A stretch of 15,398 nucleotides of DNA from Tetmemena sp. SeJ-2015 (Eukaryota > Ciliophora > Spirotrichea > Sporadotrichida > Oxytrichidae). The notes beneath the pieces were generated by a model that searched no databases, was not told the DNA's origin, and saw nothing but the letters and a program-made list of their open reading frames with translations. Below, piece by piece: positions 1 through 8,499 of this stretch. A program made the position numbers and the translations under genes. The DNA lies in contig JAJKFJ010021482.1 of assembly GCA_027382625.1 (NCBI GenBank), forward strand, positions 1 to 15,398. Reading direction: 5' to 3'. Numbering within the stretch: position 1 is the first letter of the stretch; every line of letters begins with the position of its first letter.

Positions 1-351
1 ACTCAAATTAGCAATAAATATAATTTTATATGCATTATTTAGCATTTGAATTCTATATAATCTGACTCATAGATTGTACAAAGAATAGCTTAAAAAATTA
101 TTGAAATAAAAAACTATTCCTTTTATATTAAAGCGACATGCGTTGGTGGAGCCTCAGGTAAGCAAACATTCAGAAATTTTAAAATATAAATCAAGCAAAA
201 CGATAATAAAGTTTTAAAAATAAAATTTTAAAAATGGCAAAGCATTACCCTCAGAAATTATAGGGTAGTTCTTCTGAAATATTAATTTTATTTTTACTCT
301 TATTTATTGTTTCTCTATAAAAACTTCTTGTTTTAGATTATTTGAATAAGA
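1..351. other. AT-rich stretch without a supported gene
   Basis: I see no convincing coding frame or RNA gene here. The only compositional exception is a short GC-richer patch around 132-160, which is too short to assign. It could be a tiny gene segment of the kind found in ciliate germline DNA, but nothing in the window confirms that. Confidence 0.5.
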
Positions 352-585
352 ATGTTAGCAGTTAAATTTTGCTCTTCCATTTCGAATAAAATAGATTACT
401 CAAGCTCGTTTGAGGAAACTCAGTCATTTTATTCACCACTTCATTGGGACTCAATCAACATTTATCTTTTTAACAAGGTTTATATAGGTCTTAGGTAACT
501 GATATTAGTTGCTAAAAGGTTAAAATTTAAAGATGTTAAACTTTGTGTTATAATTTTTAATATGAATATTTAAGCAAGCCTTTGA
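352..585 (+). CDS. Hypothetical 77-aa ORF (ciliate code)
   Basis: This ATG-to-TGA frame is open when TAA and TAG are read as Gln. The first 50 codons have a balanced composition (Ser, Glu, Asp, Trp, Tyr; for example FEETQSFYSPLHWDS), and the DNA there is less AT-rich than its flanks. After about codon 50 it turns into Ile/Leu/Lys-rich sequence and may already be non-coding. The antisense frames I checked in the first half run into TGA codons. I recognise no domain, signal peptide or family. The length is within chance expectation for a genome with one stop codon, so support is compositional only. It may be one segment of a longer gene rather than a complete protein. Confidence 0.35.
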
Positions 586-825
586 TAAAAAATGATTTAA
601 AAAAAAAAGTGTTCATAAATAAATTTAGATACGATTTGGGTTGCCTTGTAAGCAAAGGTTGTTAGCTATGCAATTATTTTTTTATTATCTCACAGGATTA
701 CTCCTAAATTCCGTTTAAATTTTAAATTCTTAATTTTAATATTTTATAGCATATTTTCGATTACTTTATGAAGAATTGGAATAATTTTTAATTTTAAAAA
801 CAATTTAATTCTTGAGTTTAAGAGG

Positions 826-1254
826 ATGCTTAATAATTTCATAGATGGAATATATCAGTTTGGAGAAGAATAAACACCCTATTTTAAAAAATTAGTTATC
901 AAATAAAAAATCGTTGTCTTTTTTTTAAAAAAAAAACTCGTTAAATGGACTCTTTTCGGGGAAACGAAGAATTTTTATAACTCCGCAAAAGCAAAAATAG
1001 AGAAAGAACTACAAAAAGAATTATTCGTTTGCAAGCAAAAGTAAACTTAAAAAGTTTCCATTCCTTTAATTAGATTAGAGTATGTTTTTATTTTGTTTCT
1101 AATTACAAAGAGGACACTTATTAAATAAACGGAATTGATAGATTAAATCTACTTTCAGAGATATAGTAACAGATTTAATTATTTCTTTTCTGAGACCAAT
1201 TATATATCCATATTTTTATATTTTCGAATAACATCGATTAGTTTAAATTATTGA
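826..1254 (+). CDS. Hypothetical 142-aa ORF (ciliate code)
   Basis: The frame runs from ATG to TGA with TAA/TAG as Gln, and stays open upstream to a TGA at 769-771, so the true start could be earlier or spliced. The N-terminal 40 residues include FIDGIYQFGEEQTPYFKK. A Lys/Glu-rich helical stretch follows (KIEKELQKELFVCKQKQ, about residues 59-75), then a hydrophobic part. Gln is encoded by both CAA/CAG and TAA. I recognise no domain. The upstream spacer is plain AT-rich DNA. A chance ORF of this length is possible at this composition, so the call rests mainly on the mixed, non-repetitive amino-acid content in the first half. Confidence 0.35.
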
Positions 1255-1703
1255 CTTCAAGTTACTTAATTATTCAAATAAATAAATTTATTTGCTAAAA
1301 AAATTTAAAGTTTTATATAAAAGCTAGGAAATAATTATATAATTTAGCCCTCTAAAAATAAAGTGATTTTAAAGATTTTTATTTGTTTAATTGATGCTAT
1401 GCATTTAATGAAGATATCATTTAAAATTTTAAAACTTTCCACAATTATTTAATTTCTAACTTTTCAATAAATTTTTTTCATTATAATCATAAATTGTAAA
1501 TTTTCTGAGAACTTAATCTCTATTATTTAGTTTTTTGAGGATTAAATGCGACCGTATTGAGTAAATTATAATTATATATAAATTTGCTAACAGAATCAGA
1601 AATTATTTTTAAAAAATCTAAAATTAAAAAGTTTTTTAAGATTATAAAGTATTCAGTACTAATTAAAATTAAAATAAGGAATAATGTTTTAAATTTGAAA
1701 TGA
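1255..1703. other. AT-rich spacer, nothing identified
   Basis: About 450 bases of very AT-rich sequence with no recognisable gene, repeat or RNA. Confidence 0.5.
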
Positions 1704-1898
1704 AATGGATTCTTATTGAGTTTAACTTGTTTGAACCTTAATAAATATCATAAATTTTCTCTTAAAAATAGTATAAGATGGAACTCAAATAATGATTACA
1801 GTAAAATTAGTGAGTCTCAGATAAATCTTTCTTATTTTTCTAAATATCTGTATGCTGATTTGCTCTAATTTTACATTCTACTGAGAAATTAGATATGA
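1704..1898 (+). CDS. Hypothetical ORF fragment, 64 aa, no start codon
   Basis: The frame is open between TGA 1701-1703 and TGA 1896-1898. Its centre reads RWNSNNDYSKISESQINLSY and then FSKYLYADLLQFY, a varied soluble-protein-like composition, with the codons inside 1776-1870 looking most gene-like. It has no ATG, so if real it is an internal segment. A second frame with a similar look opens 55 bases downstream (1953-2249), so the two could be parts of one gene separated by an intron, an eliminated sequence or a frameshift. No family is recognised. Confidence 0.3.
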
Positions 1899-1952
1899 TC
1901 AATAACTATTCCTATTATATTTACTTTATGTGATTTTATCATAAAACGATGA

Positions 1953-2249
1953 AGAAATTTTTTAAGTAAACTAATAGTCTAAATTGAAAATGAAAGAATT
2001 GAAAATTTATTCATAGAAAAAGAGAAAGATAGATTTAAACTAAATTTTCAAATGAATTTTTACCTGAGAGCGAGAGCAATTATTATCATAAGATCGGAGT
2101 TATCTAACTATAAAGACTTATTTGGTCATAATAAAATTATAACTGAGAATATTCAAATTCCTCTGAAATAATATTTTTCTCTCAGAGCGGAATCGCATGT
2201 GAAAAATTTTGAGAGTGATTGGTTTTCATATATCCCTTAATTTAAATGA
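1953..2249 (+). CDS. Hypothetical 98-codon ORF; ATG at 2052
   Basis: This is an open frame between TGA 1950-1952 and TGA 2247-2249, with an internal ATG at 2052 giving 65 residues. It starts with a charged, helix-prone section (IENERIENLFIEKEKDRFKL), followed by FYLRARAIIIIRSELSNYKD and ending near FESDWFSYIPQFK. The varied composition and the charged coil favour real coding. No domain is recognised. Whether the upstream 33 codons belong to the protein or the ATG at 2052 starts it cannot be decided here. It may continue the 1704-1898 fragment after a frame change. Confidence 0.35.
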
Positions 2250-2528
2250 ATCCTGTCCCTAATTTATATTTTTATTCTTTCTACTAAAAAATTTTTATCT
2301 TAAACTTTAAAAGAGCAGAGTAAAAATAATTATCAAACTTTTTAAGTATGAGAATTAGAGTTTTAAAAATTATATCATTCATAAGCAGAAGATAGCATAA
2401 TTTAGTTTGTAAATTGATGTAAAGAGTACACGAATTAGATTCCAAATTATTTAAATTAAATTTGGATTATGTTATTTTATCTATTTATTCTTAATTGATT
2501 TAAAATGTTTTGATTTAATAAAAATTGA

Positions 2529-3170
2529 TTTAATTAGAATTAGTTAATTTACTAGTTTTGGAAAATTGTTATTCTATTTAATGCTGCAGCTAATTAGGGC
2601 TGCGATCTCACAACCTGTACTTTATTGCCAGGTTATTTCTGCTACTCTTATTCTACTAAAGCCTAAGAATCGAGTTGCTTTGCGAAATATAGCTGCAATT
2701 CATTTAAAGGAAATTGCAAAGTATTCTAATACGGGATAACTAACTTCTGCGATGGAAATACTTGCCTGTTTCTAGATTAAACTCATACGGCTTGCTTTAT
2801 TGACTACAGTACAAATCCTGGAGACCCTTAATTCCCTTTCTGCAAAATATTTACCACTCCTCCACCAGTCACTGAAGTATCAACCACTACAACTCCTGCC
2901 CCCACTACAACTATCTCCTCCACCACTACTATCGCCCCCACTACTACAACTATCGCACCAACCACAACAACTGTAGCCCCTATTACCACTACTCTCACAT
3001 CTACAACCACTGTTGCACCTACAACAACGAAAGGAGAGAGGCCTCAACCAACTTAAACAGAGAGATGGGCTCCAAAAATGACTCCGCATCCCACTTTTAC
3101 AGCAAGATAGAAAACTCTACAGCCACCCAACGATAAGCTAACTATTATAAACATCAATGTTTTATTTTGA
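2529..3170 (+). CDS. Secreted-type Cys-rich protein with Thr/Pro stalk (5' end missing)
   Basis: The frame is open for 213 codons to TGA 3168-3170. Residues about 25-107 carry ten cysteines with short spacings, including PGYFCYSYS, FCDGNTC and FPFCKIF. Residues 109-167 are a Thr-rich stalk of TTTT-(I/V)-AP units, of the kind usually O-glycosylated on surface or secreted proteins. The tail (about 168-213) is Pro/Lys-rich. Several Gln are TAA or TAG and sit at natural positions. There is no ATG before the Cys region: the codons upstream of 2583 include a short hydrophobic run (IVILFNAAA) that could be the end of a signal peptide, and a TTACTAG at 2549-2555 could be an intron acceptor, so a first exon or segment is probably missing. 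A second frame starting at ATG 2581 is also open for 167 codons, but it becomes a monotonous Leu/Pro/Gln run and I reject it. No named family is recognised. Its molecular role is unknown. Confidence 0.7.
2853..3029 (+). repeat. Thr/Pro/Ala coding low-complexity repeat
   Basis: These are imperfect short repeats built on ACC/ACT/ACA codons separated by GCC CCC or GCA CCA (units like TTTTIAP). The tract is inside the Cys-rich protein and encodes its stalk. Because it is almost free of G on the plus strand, the opposite strand also shows long open Val/Gly-rich or Ser/Cys-rich frames, which are shadows. Confidence 0.85.
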
Positions 3171-3574
3171 AAGAATGATTATATACATTATGCCTGAATT
3201 ATTCAATTTTAGCCTTGTTGTTGCTTTAAATAAAATAACTGCTATATAAATAATTAAGTTATGGAATAAGTTAATGAAATATATAGATAAAAAATATAGA
3301 TATGAGACTTGCCATCTAAAAGGAGAATTTTGATTCACTCATATGCAGAGCTTAGCCAAAATAATGTTAATGATATATAGTAAACCAATTAAATTTAAAA
3401 GTATTATGTAAGTACTCTTAATATATAAGTAAATATCATAAGGCTAAAAATAAGAGAACAACATAGTTCTTTTCTAAATAGAAAGTATATTAACTTAAAT
3501 ATAAAGTAAAATCATCGCAGTGATTTTCTTCTATACTTATTATACTTATGATCTTCAATGATTTAATGAACTGA
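3171..3574. other. AT-rich spacer, nothing firm
   Basis: No gene is supported on the plus strand. The minus strand is open across 3490-3708, but this is a Phe/Ile/Asn-rich frame that partly overlaps the better plus-strand ORF and is not counted as a gene. Confidence 0.45.
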
Positions 3575-3697
3575 TTATCTTGGTTGAAATTAAAAAGAAG
3601 ATTTCTTGAAAATATTAGAAATACCGATTCCTCTTTTATTATTCTAATTATATTGAATTTTCGGGAAAAAAATCTAGCGCAATTAATTAAATAATTA

Positions 3698-4351
3698 ATG
3701 AAATTCAAGGGACTTTTTGAATTTAGACTTCCCGAAATATCTGATTAGCTCCTATTTTTTAAAATTTATGAATTTCCTTCTGTAAAGCCTGGACGAAGGA
3801 GGTCTAACCTCCAGTCTGATGTTAAAAATTTGTAATATAAAATATCCTTGTTCTCAAAGTATTGCATTTTCAAATAGCTTACCCATTATAGCTGTTCTCA
3901 AATTTTCAAGCTCTGTCTTGAAGTTTAAGAATAAATTTTCGAAATATTAAATTCAAGTATAACTCTCTCTAAAGTGGTGAGAAGGACTTAATCAGTGACT
4001 ATTTACAGTAAACCTAAGTTTCTACCCAGTAATGCAGAATTTGATATGATGCCACTATATCTTAAAATTAATATATTTATTCCCATTAAAATTTTCAACT
4101 TTTTTAATGCTCCTCTTTATATATTAAATGTTTTAAATTAATAAATTAATAAGAAATAGAGAGAGAAGTAGTACAATCATTTATATATTTAATATAAATA
4201 TAGCTATAAATGCAAAGAATTCGCTTCTTAGATGGCACAAACAGACTTAAGGGATAAAACTATTTCTTAGTTTTCCAGAATACTGTCTTCTAAAATATCT
4301 TGTACAGGAATGAGTCAATTAATAACCCAATTTTGTATTGAAAATGTTTGA
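3698..4351 (+). CDS. Hypothetical 217-aa protein (ciliate code)
   Basis: The frame is open from 3575 (after TGA 3572-3574) to TGA 4349-4351. The first ATG, at 3698, gives 217 residues. The first third is basic and polar, with FEFRLPEISDQ and a KPGRRRSN cluster near residue 35. The middle includes YCIFKQLTHYSCSQIFKLCL and SVTIYSKPKFLPSNAEFD. An Ile/Phe-rich section follows, and the C-terminal 40 residues again look soluble (KCKEFASQMAQTDLRDK). About fifteen Gln codons are TAA or TAG. I recognise no domain or motif. This is among the longest open frames in the window, but an ORF of this length is still possible by chance with a single stop codon. Gene-like composition at both ends is the main support, and the Ile/Phe-rich centre (about 4060-4140) could contain an intron or eliminated sequence. 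Confidence 0.4.
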
Positions 4352-5656
4352 AATTTTAGAATAAATAAATGCATTAAATAATTAAGATTAACTCTATTAA
4401 ATTTTTTTAACTATTTTTAAAGTCTTTAAATTTAAAATTTATTTCTTTAAATTATTTTATCGATAATTATACAGAATATAAATTTTTTCAAGTAAAAAAT
4501 GAATGAAAAATCCAGAAAATATTTAAACATTCTTAATATTTTTTTCTTCTAAAAATAATTCTATTTTTATATCTAATAAAACAATAGGGTCTTGAATGTA
4601 ATGTAAAACTAATACTATAAAGATATTGCAGTTTAAAAATAATTATTAAAATCAAAACAACTTTTATTATAATTAATAGCATGTTTTTATTTTTGTTTAA
4701 TACTTTCAGAATATATAATTTTTTTAAATAAGGTACCTATTCTTAAATTTTAGAACTTGGCATTTCTAATAAAAAATAAGCGCATAAACAACAAAAAATA
4801 CAATTAAAGTTTAAAATTTAAGTTAAAATTCAGGCAACCTAAATATCAATCATTTCTATGTCAGTAGTTTACTTTGTATTTCAAATTTTATTTCTCTTAA
4901 TTTACAGATCTATGAATTATTAACTTATAAGGAGTTACCAACATTTTTTATTCAAATTTCTTTAAAAATAAACTCTTCCAATTTTTTACCATTTTAGTTC
5001 ATATTCTTGATTACTTTTGAAATTTTATTTAATTTTGAATTCTACTTCTAAATTTGTAAGTAGGTTACTCAATGTGTTATACTCGTATAAATATGCTTGT
5101 TTATAGTTTGATAGGGAAATTACAAATACCTTTACAATAGAAATAAAGTTTTAAATGGGATAATATTATAATTTAAGAACTTGCTTTAGCTTAGCACATA
5201 TATTTTCTCAGTTAAAAACAATAAAAATTATATTAAAGATTGATACTTTCTACAAAGAGTATATTATTTTTAAACTATATGCAATTCTCAATGGATCACA
5301 TCAGATATAAACAAACTCGAGAGCTCGACTAAAGCATTTTTAAAAAAATAAATTTACATTTAATAATCTAAAGATAGTTTGATTATGATAAATCATTAGA
5401 ACGTTTTAATGATATACATAATAAACAAGCTTCAAATATGTAATTAAGATATAATTTAAGCTTAATAAATAAATAAAAATAATTATACAGTCCAACCTTA
5501 AATAACTTATCTGCGACTATTCGTTTGTATAATACTAACTATAGTTATTAATTATAGTTTCACTTATAATTTATGCTTAAATTTGTTGACTTTGAATTTT
5601 TCAAAATACCTATTTATAATTCAAAGTTTAAAAAAATCAAATTCGTTAATTCTTGA
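4352..5656. other. 1.3 kb AT-rich DNA without supported genes
   Basis: I found no coding island, RNA gene or clear repeat. Homopolymer A and T runs and short AT palindromes dominate. A (GA)n tract at 5666-5677 marks the transition into the coding segment that follows. Confidence 0.5.
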
Positions 5657-6013
5657 ATTGATGTAAGAGAGAGAGAGGGATTTAATGGGCTCAACTCAGA
5701 AACTTCAGAAGGATGTTCGTGGAACAGAAAATTCAAAGTTACTTGCACTTTTGAAAATGGGGATGTGTATGTGAGAGTTCAAACAAACTCAATGCCAGAC
5801 CACTGCTTCTACATGAGTTCATCACAAAGCCTAATTGAAAATTAAATAGACTTCAAAGTGAAGTTTGACGCAAATATCAAGTTTACTATAAAATTATTAA
5901 AATAAATTTATTCATGTTTTTCATGTAAAAGATAACAAAATTATATGAAAAAGAACTTTTTTCTTAATATTTCATCCTTAAGCTGGCAAAATAAGTCATT
6001 TAAATTTGGTTGA
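5657..6013 (+). CDS. YHYH-type protein, N-terminal segment only
   Basis: The frame is open between TGA 5654-5656 and TGA 6011-6013. The convincing part is about 5681-5880: EGCSWNRKFKVTCTFENG, then DVYVRVQTNSMPDHCFYMSS, then ENQIDFKVKFDANIKF. The order (Cys-Trp-Asn, a beta strand ending in TC, a Tyr-Val strand, NSMPDHC, then a strand ending VKFDA) is what I know from the region preceding the YHYH domain in ciliate YHYH proteins; this is recall, not a search. The piece has no ATG or signal peptide and no YHYH core, so it is one segment of a split gene or a gene remnant. After about 5880 the sequence turns AT-rich and is probably not coding. A 20-base match with two synonymous differences ties it to 12811-12830. 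The matching C-terminal module nearby is on the opposite strand (8500-8988). Confidence 0.65.
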
Positions 6014-6293
6014 CTCATCAAGCTTAAATTTTGCTCACTATCTTCGATTATATTTGGAGGGAAACAAATGGAATAAAATTACCTTTGCTGAGCAAATGAA
6101 ATCCTAAAGTAGAATAGTGTTTAAATTGATAAGTTTAGTAAACCTCTCTATTAGTCTTTACTAACCAGATTAACTAGGTAAGGTAATACGATTGTTATTT
6201 AAATTAATCTCTCCAATTCTCACAGTTTTAACCTCATTCATTTCTCATTGTGAAGTCTTATCTGAAAGAGAAATGCTAGTCAAGGGATATTGA
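5949..6293 (+). CDS. Hypothetical 114-codon ORF, no clear start
   Basis: The frame is open from 5949 to TGA 6291-6293, overlapping the tail of the preceding frame. It reads HLNLVDSSSLNFAHYLRLYL, then EGNKWNKITFAEQMKS, a hydrophobic section rich in Leu, Ile and Ser, and a C-terminus SHCEVLSEREMLVKGY. The DNA is less AT-rich than its flanks and the amino-acid mix is even, with Gly, Asp, Glu and Trp. The first ATG is only at 6096, so the 5' end is unknown. Another frame beginning at ATG 5923 is also open to about 6100, which shows how easily frames stay open here. No domain is recognised. Confidence 0.4.
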
Positions 6294-6782
6294 GCAAAGA
6301 CTTTGGGACTACTCCACTTTTATACTAGGTTACACTTCACAATAATTCACATACTCATTCATAAAGCATCATGCTTCTAATTCATGAATTATCTTTTACA
6401 ATGTGAAGTATTTTACTCATAAGAGGTAAAATATTGGCCCAAAATCTCCGTTCATAGTCTTAAGTATATATTTTTATCATTAGATTTTTCAATATTCTTT
6501 CCTAATTTAATTTTTTAATTTATAAAAATACGTATAAGGATTATAAATTATTTTATTTCATGCTTCTGAAAAAAATAGTGAAAAATAGTCCTATAATTAA
6601 TAATCTACCAAAAAACTCGAGCAAAAAAAAGTAGATTAATATTAGAAAAATTTAATAAGAAAACAGAATTCAGAAAGAAGAGATTAATTATCTATTATTA
6701 ATTTCTTAATTAATTTATAACTAAATACGTAATTAATTTTATCTTTAATCATATTTTAAACTCAAATTTAAGAATTAAAAAA
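6294..6782. other. Spacer upstream of the inserted element
   Basis: No gene is supported. The 6330-6420 part contains small inverted repeats (TGTGAAGT/ACTTCACA copies and an AAGCATCATGCTT palindrome) without a clear function. From about 6470 it is plain AT-rich DNA. Confidence 0.45.
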
Positions 6783-6790
6783 AGAGTTTT
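6783..6790 (+). repeat. 8-bp target site duplication, left copy
   Basis: AGAGTTTT lies directly before the G run of the left terminal repeat. The same eight bases directly follow the right terminal repeat at 7611-7618. An 8-bp duplication is typical of hAT- and P-type cut-and-paste elements. Confidence 0.85.
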
Positions 6791-6887
6791 GGGGGGGGGA
6801 CGGAAGTGCACACCCCCCATTTTTTATGATCAAAATTTATGAAAAAACATCCATTTAGGCCAAAATCGTCTAAAAATGCCAAAAAAT
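6791..6887 (+). repeat. Left terminal inverted repeat
   Basis: The outer 28 bp are perfect against the right end. The middle part is diverged. The inner block CAAAATCGTCTAAAAATGCC and its following A run (6861-6887) matches the right arm at 25 of 27 positions. Confidence 0.9.
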
Positions 6888-6985
6888 ATAGAATTTTTGG
6901 CTTTCGAAATTTCCATGAGGGTAAAAATTTATGATTCAAATTTTATTGAATGACCTTAAAATTATTTCCTATTTCTGTTTTATTC

Positions 6986-7465
6986 ATGAAAATAAAGTTT
7001 AATGAAGATACTAGAGTTAATATACATATTAAATATGATTCGCCCTTCAGTTTTTAAATCTCATTTGGCTGTTTTATCAAAATATTTGCAATCTTAACTG
7101 GAATATTATTTAAAGAGGAATCTGACAAGTTTAAATATAACAGCCAAGATCACTATATCTACAATTACATAAAATTACTGTTGCAAACTCATTGGTAAAC
7201 TCTATAACATACTTTAGAAGATCTTACAATTAAATGTACAATTTTTAAGAATAATCATAACATTTAATAGCACAAATAAGTTCTCAAATAATCCAGCTAT
7301 GAGGTGAGGTACTATATAGCAGATAACCTCTTTAAAAATAGCTAAATATAAATTAATGAAATGATACTTTTTATTTTTGGGGAATAAAACATAATCTTAA
7401 CATCAATCAGTCATGAATATTAAATTCAATAAATAATATAAATAGATCATACCATAAAAAAGTGA
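6986..7465 (+). CDS. 159-aa ORF carried inside the TIR element
   Basis: I followed the frame codon by codon from ATG 6986-6988 to TGA 7463-7465: 159 sense codons with more than a dozen TAA/TAG read as Gln. It sits fully between the two terminal arms, about 100 bp from the left arm and 50 bp from the right. The N-terminus is charged (MKIKFNEDTRVNIHIKYDS), followed by a hydrophobic segment (ISFGCFIKIFAILTGILF, about residues 30-47) that could cross a membrane. A varied soluble part follows with QTHWQTLQHTLEDLTIKC, KQSSYEVRYYIADNLF and an ending rich in Ile and Gln. I see no DDE/DDD triad, zinc finger or tyrosine-recombinase motif, and the length is below known transposases. It could be an accessory protein, a captured host fragment, or a chance frame; by chance alone a run this long follows roughly one TGA in sixteen. 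Confidence 0.5.
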
Positions 7466-7514
7466 AATTCTTAAAAATGACCCTCTTGGAAAATTTAAAA
7501 GCTAGAATTACTTA

Positions 7515-7610
7515 ATTTTTTGGCATTTTTAGCTGATTTTGACACTGTATGGGCACTTTTATGGGCATTTTGTTTATATTTAGGGGGGTGTGCACTTCCG
7601 TCCCCCCCCC
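7515..7610 (-). repeat. Right terminal inverted repeat
   Basis: This is the reverse-complement partner of the left arm. The outer 28 bp (7583-7610) end in nine Cs on the plus strand. The inner 27-bp block is 7515-7541. Confidence 0.9.
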
Positions 7611-7618
7611 AGAGTTTT
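7611..7618 (+). repeat. 8-bp target site duplication, right copy
   Basis: AGAGTTTT, identical to 6783-6790, directly after the last C of the right terminal repeat. Confidence 0.85.
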
Positions 7619-7946
7619 CATTGGATCTAAATAATTTTTCAATTTACGTTTGATATATTCATTCTGTATTTAAAATCCTCTTCTTGCATCTTTTCTATAA
7701 AAAAAAATATTTCTTTTGTAATTTTTCTCTTATATAACACTTTTTTATTCTCTTGAAGATTTTCTGTTATAAATATTCTTCTAGAAATAAATAAAAGAAG
7801 TATTTTACCAATAGGATTCTAACTTTGACTTGTAAATCAATCAACTTAGGTTTCACCCAACTTAGCATCAATTCTGAAATAACGCTTTGCTTTTATTTAC
7901 CTCTAATGTATCTAAAACTAAGATTAAATAATTCTTCACAACACAT
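7619..7946. other. Spacer between the element and the repeat family
   Basis: No supported gene. The sequence upstream of copy 1 of the three-copy family does not resemble the sequence upstream of copy 2, so the homology starts sharply at 7947. Confidence 0.5.
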
Positions 7947-8383
7947 TATAGCTGAGAATTTAATAAAAAAGATAATTAAATAAGATATTAATTTAATGTA
8001 ATAAATCAGCGACAGTTTAAGTGTCTCCAATTTGAATAATTATTACACCATTCGATTCAGCATGAAATTCCAAGAACTTCCTATTCTTGCAACTTTTGTG
8101 TAGGAGTGCTCAGTCAAGAGTTATAACCGACAAGTTTTAATGAAAATCAAGATGATGAAAAAGAAGAAAAGTCCGCCAGTCATATCTCACTGCTGAGAGG
8201 TGATACGAAGATGATTAAAGAAGAAACTCATATTAATTTTTGATAAGCTATCGAATAAGCTGCAGATCATGGGGGGGATCTGCGATTTCAACTGACACGA
8301 AGTTGCAATTCCCCATTTATTATTTTAATCAATCACCGATTTTAATTAAAATTCCTACTATAATATTATAAATAGCTAGTTGC
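7947..8383 (+). pseudogene. Copy 1 of three-copy family, broken coding copy
   Basis: This copy aligns over its whole length with 9982-10402 (copy 2), about three quarters or more identical by eye. The 3' half keeps the reading frame of copy 2 (HISLLRGDTKMIKEE, QAIEQAAD, LRFQLT, NSPFIIL). The differences there are often synonymous, including a TAA for CAA at a shared Gln. It is broken: a TGA at 8241-8243 stands where copy 2 has CGA (Arg), and small deletions before the acidic stretch shift the frame relative to copy 2. I therefore read it as a decayed or segmental copy. No promoter or start codon is visible. Confidence 0.6.
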
Positions 8384-8499
8384 ATTTCTTCTCATTTAAT
8401 TGTATAGGCTAGTTATAAATAGTCGAAATTAAGCAAGGGACTTAGCTTATGAATCCCTTTAAAAGTGGTGTGAGACTTATTATTCAGGGTTCAATTTTT

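Larger units (their letters stand above)
6791..7610. mobile_element. 820-bp terminal-inverted-repeat transposon with internal ORF
   Basis: The ends are perfect 28-bp inverted repeats: G9, then ACGGAAGTGCACA, then C6 at 6791-6818, and its exact reverse complement at 7583-7610. A second inverted block of 27 bp with two mismatches lies 70 bp in on the left (6861-6887) and 69 bp in on the right (7515-7541), so the arms extend about 97 bp imperfectly. The element is flanked by an 8-bp direct duplication. These features together define one complete insertion. The interior between the arms holds an ATG-to-TGA ORF (6986-7465). At 820 bp it is far too short for a normal DDE transposase gene, so it is either a non-autonomous MITE-like element or a very small element with its own novel protein. 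It does not look like the TBE elements known from hypotrichs, which have telomere-like C4A4 ends. The 8-bp duplication suggests the hAT superfamily, but no family is proven. Confidence 0.9.

Noticed and set aside
2581..3080. Alternative plus-strand frame from ATG 2581, open for 167 codons
   Set aside because: It loses the cysteine pattern and turns into a Leu/Pro/Gln run over the stalk, where the Thr frame is typical of surface proteins.
2828..3089. Minus-strand open frames rich in Val/Gly or Ser/Cys
   Set aside because: Shadows of the G-poor Thr/Pro stalk of the plus-strand Cys-rich protein; purely repetitive content.
3490..3708. Minus-strand 72-codon ORF
   Set aside because: Phe/Ile/Asn-rich composition expected of AT-rich noise, and it overlaps the better plus frame.
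3798..3812. GGAGGT-CTA-ACCTCC hairpin as a terminator or RNA element
   Set aside because: A 6-bp stem with a 3-base loop inside an open frame; no further structure, and intrinsic terminators are not expected in a ciliate.
5666..5680. (GA)n tract as a regulatory site
   Set aside because: Short simple repeat at the edge of the YHYH segment; nothing links it to regulation.
5923..6100. Frame from ATG 5923 as a separate gene
   Set aside because: Competes with the longer, more balanced frame 5949-6293 and ends at a TGA after about 58 codons without distinguishing support.
6791..7610. Interpretation of the inverted G/C-rich ends as telomere-like TBE transposon ends
   Set aside because: The ends are G9/C9 followed by a unique sequence, with an 8-bp duplication; TBE ends carry C4A4 repeats and make 3-bp duplications.
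8262..8283. GCAGATC...GATCTGC hairpin in repeat copy 1
   Set aside because: Lies in the coding-like part and is only partly kept in copy 2 (AATCTGC), so no evidence for structural selection.
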